This document shows positions 43,102 to 47,910 of a stretch of 47,910 nt of DNA, piece by piece. The translations under genes and the position numbers were made by a program. This stretch comes from an uncultured Verrucomicrobiales bacterium (GTDB lineage: Bacteria; Verrucomicrobiota; Verrucomicrobiia; Verrucomicrobiales; Akkermansiaceae), in the NCBI GenBank assembly GCA_905478925.1, contig CAJQKQ010000076.1:1-47910 (forward strand), in the 5' to 3' direction. A model generated the notes under the pieces. That model saw only the letters and a list, made by a program, of their open reading frames with translations, did no database searches and was not told where the DNA came from. The number at the start of each line of letters is the position of its first letter. Position 1 is the first letter of the stretch.

Positions 43102-43566
43102 ATGCACATACGATTCACGGAACAGGAGCTTGCGACGCTTGTAGAGATGCTCAGCCTGGCTGCAAACGTGGCTTCGTGGAACCAGAAAGGCTCCGCGAAC
43201 GCGAAACTCTCTGAGTATGAGGCGTTCGAGAGCAAGATCCTTGAAAAAGCCGCCCACAATGGTCTGGGCGCGCTGATCGAATTTGACCAGGAAACCCGAC
43301 GCTTCCGGGTGAAAAAGGAAGTCGAGGAGAAACTTTTCCACCACGAGTGCTATGAGGAATTTCGCAACGAGAGTTTCTGGGACGATCTCACGGTGCGTCT
43401 CGCCGACCGGGATCTGATGAAATCCATTGGGCTGAAGGCTTGGGAGGCGATGAGCGAGGAGCAGCGCCGGGCGAAGACGGTTTCCTCGGAGAAGCGCTAT
43501 TGGGGGGAGTTTTCGAAGAACGGTATCGAGCGGGTGATCGTGATGACTCCTCCCGATGAGGGCTAA
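43102..43566 (+). CDS. Hypothetical protein
   Basis: 154 residues, soluble, acidic and helical. MHIRFTEQELATLVEMLSLAANVASWNQKG opens the protein, and the middle contains LIEFDQETRRFRVKKEVEEKLFHHECYEEFRNESFWDDLTVRLADRDL. I do not recognise a family; codon use and the absence of repeats support a real gene. It lies 88 bp upstream of tRNA-Met. Possible function: none visible. Confidence 0.78.
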   Translation: MHIRFTEQELATLVEMLSLAANVASWNQKGSANAKLSEYEAFESKILEKAAHNGLGALIEFDQETRRFRVKKEVEEKLFHHECYEEFRNESFWDDLTVRLADRDLMKSIGLKAWEAMSEEQRRAKTVSSEKRYWGEFSKNGIERVIVMTPPDEG

Positions 43567-43654
43567 ATTTCCCCCAACGGGATCTTCCGTTTGACAAATC
43601 CGTGCATATACGGCTAATCATGCCGCCCGCCAAACCAATGGCGGTCTGGAAATC

Positions 43655-43729
<75 letters not shown>

Positions 43730-43801
43730 TTCCTTCTTCCCGTCAATTTCCACCCCGGAGAATCTCCAGCGGTGGGTGGTTACAGACTCCCCGGCTTAGC
43801 G

Positions 43802-44017
43802 CTAGTGTTCTGAAAACCTTAATCTGACGGATGGGCGAAGGCGATTTTTTCCAAGAGCAAGGCGCAAGGAGGGAGTGAATCGAGATTCACGACTCGACGC
43901 GCAACGCAGCTATTGGGAAAAAGCGTCGAGCTTTCTGAACCTCCGCGACCATCGGAAGCCTTTTTCTCAAGACCTTAAAAATCCCCATCCGTCAGATTAA
44001 GGTTTTCAGGGCACTAG
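43802..44017. mobile_element. MITE-like element family B (216 bp)
   Basis: Non-coding element with 34-bp inverted ends: CTAGTGTTCTGAAAACCTTA... at 43802-43835 and its complement at 43984-44017 (two mismatches). It begins and ends with CTAG, lies 72 bp after tRNA-Met and has no ORF. A lone copy of its right end is found at 31920-31940. Confidence 0.85.
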
Positions 44018-44043
44018 GCCACCGAGCACTGCGATCATCGTGA

Positions 44044-44133
44044 CATTGGCGAACTTCCCACCCAACGCCCGAAGGCCAGGCAAAGGTCGTAGACAATATC
44101 TGGAAGGTTCTTCAGCCAGCGATCACGCAGTAA
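44044..44133 (+). pseudogene. Relic 1 of a TesA-like esterase 3' end
   Basis: 30 codons reading HWRTSHPTPEGQAKVVDNIW, KVLQPAITQ, then TAA. The HPTxEGQxxVxDNxWKxLQP pattern is the C-terminal helix of SGNH/TesA-type arylesterases (with the catalytic His just before it). No upstream part of the gene remains. A homologous relic lies at 45500-45592. Confidence 0.6.
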
Positions 44134-44154
44134 GCTGCGATTGCTTGTTTTTTA

Positions 44155-44179
44155 GGGCCGCCCCTCTCGGGACTCCTCG
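44155..44179 (+). repeat. Left 25-bp direct repeat of the RAYT unit
   Basis: GGGCCGCCCCTCTCGGGACT followed by CCTCG; matched at 44942-44966 with two mismatches. It marks the left edge of the REP-transposase unit. Confidence 0.65.
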
Positions 44180-44238
44180 GGGTGTGACTTAAAGTGGTGG
44201 GCAGAAACCTTCAACTCCAACGGAGTTATGTATTTTAG

Positions 44239-44313
44239 CCCGGGGTTGGCGTAACGTAGTGAAGCCTACCCCGGGACAACGGCACCAAAAATTCCCCAAC
44301 CCCAACGGGGTTG
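44239..44313. repeat. REP-like hairpins left of the RAYT gene
   Basis: Two hairpins: CCCGGGGT/ACCCCGGG (44239-44275) and CAACCCC/GGGGTTG (44297-44313). The second has an inverted counterpart at 44812-44828. Confidence 0.65.
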
Positions 44314-44344
44314 CGTCCGAGCCTGAAAAATCACAGGATATCTT

Positions 44345-44797
44345 ATGCCTCAGTCCCTGTCGCGAATCCTGATTCACACGGTGTATTCCACGAAAGGCCG
44401 CCTTCCTTTCCTCCGCGATCCGGAATTCAGGAACGAGACACATGCCTATCTCGCAGGTTGCGCGAAAGCCCTCGACTGCCTCCCCGTCCGTATCGGGGGA
44501 ACCGAAGACCACGTCCATCTTCTCACAACTCTTTCCCGAACGGTCACGGTGGCTGATTTCGTGAAAGAAACCAAAAGGAACACTACGCTTTGGGTGAAGG
44601 AAAAGACCGACCACCAGCATTTTTCATGGCAGACCGGTTACGGTTGCTTCTCCGTTTCCGAATCCCAGCTTTCTGTCGTGGCTAGGTATGCTGATAATCA
44701 GGAGGAACATCACCGCAAGAGCACATTTCAGGACGAATACAGGGAGCTTCTGCGACTTCATGGCCAAAGCTGGGAAGAGAAATACGTCTGGGATTGA
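44345..44797 (+). CDS. REP-associated tyrosine transposase (RAYT, IS200-like)
   Basis: 150 residues of the Y1 transposase superfamily. LSRILIHTVYSTKGRLPFL opens the fold, the HUH motif is EDHVHLLTTLSRT, and the catalytic tyrosine is in VVARYADNQEEHHRK. The family-specific SWQTGYGCFSVSESQL and the ending KYVWD are intact. RAYTs process single-stranded REP hairpins. Here the gene is flanked by matching hairpins in inverted order and by a 25-bp direct repeat, so it probably acts on them. The gene is full length and may be active. Confidence 0.9.
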   Translation: MPQSLSRILIHTVYSTKGRLPFLRDPEFRNETHAYLAGCAKALDCLPVRIGGTEDHVHLLTTLSRTVTVADFVKETKRNTTLWVKEKTDHQHFSWQTGYGCFSVSESQLSVVARYADNQEEHHRKSTFQDEYRELLRLHGQSWEEKYVWD

Positions 44798-44811
44798 TTC
44801 CGGCACGGACG

Positions 44812-44886
44812 CAACCCCGTAGGGGTTGGGATATCCGGAATACGGAGTTCCCAGGGTAGCCTCCGCCCTGCTTAGGCAACCCTGGG
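44812..44886. repeat. REP-like hairpins right of the RAYT gene
   Basis: CAACCCC/GGGGTTG (44812-44828) and CCCAGGGT/ACCCTGGG (44850-44886), arranged as the mirror of the left pair. Confidence 0.65.
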
Positions 44887-44941
44887 CTAAAATCCGTATC
44901 CCCGTCGGGGATGAAGAACCTTCGCCCCCTGCTCGAAAGAC

Positions 44942-44966
44942 GGGCCGCCTCTCTCAGGACTCCTCG
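44942..44966 (+). repeat. Right 25-bp direct repeat of the RAYT unit
   Basis: GGGCCGCCTCTCTCAGGACT followed by CCTCG; direct repeat of 44155-44179. Confidence 0.65.
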
Positions 44967-45014
44967 CGTCGTGCTTGACCGGCGGCTCCATCAACTGGAC
45001 GCTACGTTCATACA

Positions 45015-45476
45015 ATGGACGAACAGGTAGCAAGACAGGTTTTGGCGGTGCAGGGCTATGTGGAACTCGGGCTACTCATCGACGCCCAAGAAGAGCTGGA
45101 TTCGATCGACCAAGATCTGGACGTGGTTGGGATGCTCCGCTGCGACCTTCTCTCCCGGCAGTCGATGTGGCAGGAAATGAGTGAGTTGGCAGAGCGGTTC
45201 GCTCGCCGTTCACCTGAGAACTCCCAGTGGTGGATCAGTTGGGCGTATGCCGCGCGGCGCTTGGAGTCGGTGGAGGCAGCACAAGAGATCTTAGTCGAGG
45301 CGCGGAAGTCTCACCCAGAGGAGGCCATCATCATTTACAATCTGGCTTGCTACGCTTCCGTGTCCGAGAATTACGAGGAAGCCCGGGAGCTACTGAAACA
45401 GGCAACAGATCTGGACGCGGTGTGCAAGGAGATGGCGAAGAAAGACGACGATCTAGAGCCGCTGTTTCGAACCTGA
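45015..45476 (+). CDS. TPR protein
   Basis: 153 residues, all-helical, of tetratricopeptide type: VLAVQGYVELGLLIDAQEELDSIDQDL, WWISWAYAARRLESVEAAQEILVEARKSHPEEAIIIYNLACYASVSENYEEARELLKQATDLD. About three repeats are visible. Proteins of this size act as scaffolds; no enzymatic motif and no signal peptide. It lies between two relics of the same esterase 3' end, so the neighbourhood is rearranged, but the gene itself is intact. ATG 45015 is the start. Confidence 0.85.
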   Translation: MDEQVARQVLAVQGYVELGLLIDAQEELDSIDQDLDVVGMLRCDLLSRQSMWQEMSELAERFARRSPENSQWWISWAYAARRLESVEAAQEILVEARKSHPEEAIIIYNLACYASVSENYEEARELLKQATDLDAVCKEMAKKDDDLEPLFRT

Positions 45477-45499
45477 AAGAGGTCGATCGCCGAAAAATT

Positions 45500-45592
45500 A
45501 ACCAACCCGACGGCATCCATCCGACAATTGAGCGACAGCCAAAGGTCGCCGATGAGGTTTGGAAGATCCTTCAGCCAGCGATCACTTCATAA
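45500..45592 (+). pseudogene. Relic 2 of a TesA-like esterase 3' end
   Basis: 31 codons: NQPDGIHPTIERQPKVADEV, WKILQPAITS, TAA. It keeps the DGIHP motif with the catalytic Asp/His of SGNH/TesA esterases and is homologous to the relic at 44044-44133. No N-terminal part is present. Confidence 0.62.
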
Positions 45593-45603
45593 GCTGAGAA
45601 GGC

Positions 45604-46536
45604 TCATTTTTTGGGACTCGTTCTGCGGGATTGACCCTCGACGAGATACTCCGCCGGTAGGCCGAGGCGAAGGCAGGCCTGCGTCGCGGGGGCGGACTTG
45701 AGGTGGAGACGGTTCACCGCCGCGCCCGTCCAGCGGAGGATGGCCCGGATCGGTCCCGGCAGACGAGCTCTCTGCTCGAGCCCGAGGCGCTCGGTGATGG
45801 ACTCCGGCAGGATGCCCACCGCTGCTGCGAGCAGCCATCGATTCACGGGACGCAGGGGCCGCGGAAAGAGCGAAAGCCCCCCCATGATTTGGAGGAATTC
45901 GTCGATGATCTCGGACTTCTCCAAGCCAGGCTCCATCTGCTCGAAGAGCTCGCGCATCTCGGACTCGGAGGTGGGTGGGTCGGTGGCTCCGTAGAGTCGT
46001 GCCGCCGACACCCCTTCGGCGATGAATGCATCGCGCTCTTCCTGAGAAAGCGGCGTCACATAATGGTGATAGGCCTCCATAAAACCGAACAGCGCGGTCG
46101 CGTGAACCCATCTCAATAGTTCTGGATCATCGGCCCGATAGGCTTGCCCGTCAGGCGTCGTTCCGGAGATGCGTCCGTGCATCCTCCCGACGCCTTCTAT
46201 CATTCCCTCCGAAACCGAGCGCGCAGCGTAGACCGTGGCCATCGCCGCCAGTCCCGTCCGGCGCATCCGCCGTAGCGGATCGGTGCGAAATTGGGTGTAT
46301 TCCCAAACCCCGCTGCGCACCCGCGGCTCGGCGAGTTCCAGCAAAACCGCTGTCACTCCGCCGATGTAGAGCGCCAGCGGATTACGGAAAATGCGCCACG
46401 ACACCGAATCGGGACCGGCCAGCGCCGACTCACCCGAAGGATGAAGGAAGTCAATGCGTGGCATATCCTCCCCCTCCAGCAACTGTTCACGTAGCACGGT
46501 ATCAATCCAACGGGCGATAGGAGAGGGGAGATTCAA
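45604..46536 (-). CDS. MpaB-type oxygenase family (DUF2236) protein
   Basis: 310 residues. PDSVSWRIFRNPLALYIGGVTAVLLELAEP, RRTGLAAMATVYAARSVSEGMIEGVGRMHGRISGTTPDGQAYRADDPELLRWVHATALFGFMEAYHHYV and the downstream YHHY/ARLYGA segments follow the DUF2236/MpaB pattern. The family includes latex-clearing and mycophenolic acid oxygenases, which use a haem- or Fe-bound histidine site. The W-x-V-HAT motif is present, but the substrate is unknown. Start taken at ATG 46536 (MNLPSPIARW). It is a monocistronic minus-strand gene close to the integron-like array. Confidence 0.8.
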   Translation of the reverse strand: MNLPSPIARWIDTVLREQLLEGEDMPRIDFLHPSGESALAGPDSVSWRIFRNPLALYIGGVTAVLLELAEPRVRSGVWEYTQFRTDPLRRMRRTGLAAMATVYAARSVSEGMIEGVGRMHGRISGTTPDGQAYRADDPELLRWVHATALFGFMEAYHHYVTPLSQEERDAFIAEGVSAARLYGATDPPTSESEMRELFEQMEPGLEKSEIIDEFLQIMGGLSLFPRPLRPVNRWLLAAAVGILPESITERLGLEQRARLPGPIRAILRWTGAAVNRLHLKSAPATQACLRLGLPAEYLVEGQSRRTSPKK

Positions 46537-46778
46537 AGTGGAGCCCAGTCTTCACCAAAGTTTCGGCAACCGCAACTTCTCGCCGTATTCCCGCTGCTTG
46601 AGTCAAGCGGGTGCCCCCACCCGCAGTCCAAAGTCATTTTCCAGAGGCGGTGATGAAACCACCCCGACTCAAGGTTCGGAGAGGCACATGCTCCACACAT
46701 CCTCACCGACGCACGACTCGATATCTGAGCCGGATCTGCTAGATCCAGCTCGGTTTCGCTTGGCTCCAGAGTATTTTA
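46537..46778. other. Gene-free stretch next to the cassette array
   Basis: About 240 bp with several short palindromes (for example GGATCT-GCT-AGATCC near 46733 and CGGGTGCCCCCACCCG near 46608). No ORF of note. It could be a cassette without a gene or the DNA left of the array. Confidence 0.4.
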
Positions 46779-46868
46779 TTGCAACGTCTAAGGAATGGCG
46801 GCGCCGGGGTCAACTTCCAAAATTAATCAGACGGCTTCCTCGGCGTCGCCATCTCCGCCTTGTTAGGC
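46779..46868 (-). other. attC-like site 1 (integron recombination site)
   Basis: 90-bp imperfect palindrome, about 90% identical to 47227-47315. On the minus strand it starts with GCCTAAC and ends GTTGCAA. Arms ATGGCGGCGCC and GGCGTCGCCAT pair internally. The stop codon of the small membrane-protein gene is the TAA of GCCTAAC. Confidence 0.78.
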
Positions 46869-47204
46869 ATTTGATTGTTCGAGGATTTGGTTGGCCTGAC
46901 TGGCGCGGCGGGCGCGATCTCTTCGTCTCTGTTCCTGTTCAGATTCAGCCCGAAATTCAGCGATCGCTACCGCGATACTGATGACTAGCAATATCGCAGC
47001 AACGATTCTCTGTCTTCGTGAGCCCGCCCAAAACGCTACAATGGCGCATAATGCGACAACGACGAAAATCCCAGGACAATGACAAGCCACAAACCCGCCC
47101 AATACGAAAATGATGATCGCAAGGGTAATAGCAACTCGCGCGGTGCTACTGCTGCGGCATGCAGGAGGAGGCGAAAAATCAGGTTCTTGATTGGGGGAAC
47201 TCAT
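46863..47204 (-). CDS. Small membrane protein in a cassette
   Basis: 113 residues with about three hydrophobic segments: VAITLAIIIFVLGGFVACHC, GIFVVVALCAIVAFWAG and IVAAILLVISIAVAIAEF. The tail is charged (EQEQRRRDRARRASQ). I do not recognise the family; small membrane proteins are common in integron cassettes. The gene lies between two attC-like sites: the start codon is about 25 bp from the cassette edge and the stop uses bases of the next attC. Codon use is lower in GC than the core genes. Start ATG 47204. Confidence 0.75.
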   Translation of the reverse strand: MSSPNQEPDFSPPPACRSSSTARVAITLAIIIFVLGGFVACHCPGIFVVVALCAIVAFWAGSRRQRIVAAILLVISIAVAIAEFRAESEQEQRRRDRARRASQANQILEQSNA

Positions 47205-47226
47205 TTACGCGGTCTCCATTTATTCT

Positions 47227-47315
47227 GCCTAACGTCTAAGGAATGGCGGCGCCGGGGTCAACTTCCAAAATGATCAGACGGCTTCCTCGGCGTCGCCATC
47301 TCCGCCTTGTTCGGC
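47227..47315 (-). other. attC-like site 2
   Basis: 89-bp imperfect palindrome, nearly identical to 46779-46868 apart from a three-base indel and the ends (GCCGAAC at its start and GTTAGGC at its end on the minus strand). It carries the last codons of the DUF805 gene. Confidence 0.8.
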
Positions 47316-47675
47316 TGGTTTTTTTACGGTTCGTCTAACGAGTTTGCGCGGTTGCTTTGATCTTGGCGCAGGAAGAAATCCGCACTCAATCAGATACCAA
47401 ATCCATCCGATCACCGGCACTAACCCGGCGAGTAGAAGCCATGGTGAATATCCTCGATCTCTGAATCGCCGGACAGACACTGAAATCGACAACCAGAGTG
47501 CCACGAATACGCATAGAAATAATCCTACAGCCTTGAAATAGCGGAATGATGTGTCCGTCTCAAGTGAGATCAAACCGAAGATTAGGCAGAGTTGTGCCAC
47601 CAGATCTGTGATGATCGTGATTATCCACCACTCGGAGCGGTCTGCTTTGCCTGAGAACGAGAAGAGCTCCTTCAT
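47274..47675 (-). CDS. DUF805-type membrane protein in a cassette
   Basis: 133 residues. MKELFSFSGKADRSEWWIITIITDLV matches the N-terminal FSGKADRSEWW motif of DUF805, a family of small inner-membrane proteins; RRFRDRGYSPWLLLAGLVPVIGWIWYLIECGFLP is the C-terminal signature. About four transmembrane helices. The start is the ATG at 47675, 7 nt inside the cassette after GTTCGGC; an upstream ATG at 47699 lies in the attC site and is unlikely. The last 13 codons (EQGGDGDAEEAV) are encoded by the attC site 2, so the tail was probably acquired when the cassette formed. Function unknown. Confidence 0.85.
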   Translation of the reverse strand: MKELFSFSGKADRSEWWIITIITDLVAQLCLIFGLISLETDTSFRYFKAVGLFLCVFVALWLSISVSVRRFRDRGYSPWLLLAGLVPVIGWIWYLIECGFLPAPRSKQPRKLVRRTVKKPAEQGGDGDAEEAV

Positions 47676-47681
47676 TTTATT

Positions 47682-47809
47682 GCCGAACGTCCGAGTCATC
47701 TCACACCTGACCGGGAGAGGGCTCGGATCGCGGAGTTGAAGGTTTAACTATCATGGCACTCTCGACTTGCCGAGGGTCAGGTGTTGAGATCGACGTCTTG
47801 TGTGTGCCC
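47682..47809 (-). other. attC-like site 3, long form, interrupted at its edge
   Basis: Arms ATCTCA-CACCTGACC (47696-47712) and GGTCAGGTGTTGAGAT (47776-47790) pair over 15 bp with a single-base bulge, next to GCCGAAC at the left and GTCTTGT at the right. This is the VCR-like pattern of a long attC. On the minus strand the end base set GTTCGGC matches the start of the DUF805 cassette. The right edge ends at TTGT where the putative intron starts. Confidence 0.65.
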
Positions 47810-47910
47810 AGCATGGGCACGTTGTAAATGGGGTTCAAGTCCCCTGTAGAAATACCAGAACATGAAAATGAAGAAACTACCACCAGAGGCCAAGCGCGGA
47901 AGGGCGACCG
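47802..47910 (+). mobile_element. Putative 5' end of a group IIC-attC intron (runs off the window)
   Basis: The sequence following TTGT starts GTGTG, the usual first bases of group II introns (GUGYG). It then shows a hairpin GCCCAGCATGGGC and a second hairpin GGGGTTCAAGTCCCC. It sits at the terminal TTGT of an attC-like site and lies antisense to the cassette genes, which is the known behaviour of group IIC-attC introns. The reverse-transcriptase ORF would be beyond 47910. Call rests on position and pattern only. Confidence 0.5.

Noticed and set aside
47760..47860. A tRNA-like T arm (GGGGTTCAAGTCCCC) near the right edge
   Set aside because: No matching acceptor stem and no U33 in the possible anticodon loop (CAGCATG). 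The piece fits the start of a group II intron better.

Overview
The window is a chromosomal segment of a GC-rich, Gram-negative bacterium. Gene content and style suggest a Verrucomicrobiota member, perhaps near Luteolibacter/Haloferula. The clues are weak or absent Shine-Dalgarno sequences, lipopolysaccharide-export genes, a pseudokinase/FGE-fold fusion, a zinc-free L31, many lipoproteins and several families of short dispersed repeats. This placement is inference; no rRNA gene is present to confirm it.

Layout. 1-6.3 kb: hemL, a VC0807-type membrane protein, a pterin dehydratase, a lipoprotein, an L,D-transpeptidase, a MYG1-type DHH protein and a YhaM-type exoribonuclease. 6.4-14.8 kb: a truncated haloperoxidase-like gene, an SLC13 transporter, a TPR protein paired with a pseudokinase/FGE-fold protein, and a cysE operon with an MFS-acyltransferase fusion, divergent from an Rrf2 regulator. 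14.8-22.6 kb: a PIN-domain remnant, an RND efflux pump, a HAD phosphatase, hisF, rpmE (type B), a beta-lactamase-fold relic, an HDAC-like amidohydrolase and a small RelE-like protein. 22.9-32.7 kb: a mechanosensitive channel with a cyclic-nucleotide domain, tsaB, lptF/G, a SulP transporter, galM, a hypothetical gene, a hydroxypyruvate-isomerase-like gene and a Phd/VapC toxin-antitoxin pair. 33.0-43.6 kb: a Na/Pi cotransporter, lptB with an unusual LptC/LptA-like protein, bcp, recR, a secreted cysteine peptidase, a BASS transporter, NDH-2 and a hypothetical gene. 43.6-47.9 kb is accessory DNA: tRNA-Met, a MITE-like element, a REP-associated transposase, two relics of one esterase 3' end, a TPR protein, an MpaB-type oxygenase, and what looks like the tail of a chromosomal integron.

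The most interesting part is the right edge. Two near-identical 89-90 bp imperfect palindromes and a third, longer one have the architecture of integron attC sites. They delimit two cassettes, each with one small membrane-protein gene on the minus strand. The end bases of each cassette match the way excised cassettes close. The third attC is interrupted after TTGT by a sequence that begins GTGTG and looks like the 5' end of a group IIC-attC intron, in the expected antisense orientation, running off the window.

A second theme is dispersed non-coding DNA. One MITE-like family has three copies, all in the same orientation and 50-65 bp upstream of a gene start. Another MITE has 34-bp inverted ends plus a solo end beside the toxin-antitoxin promoter. 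There are also CGCAAAG-type inverted pairs, an AT-rich motif next to start codons, and several long perfect hairpins.
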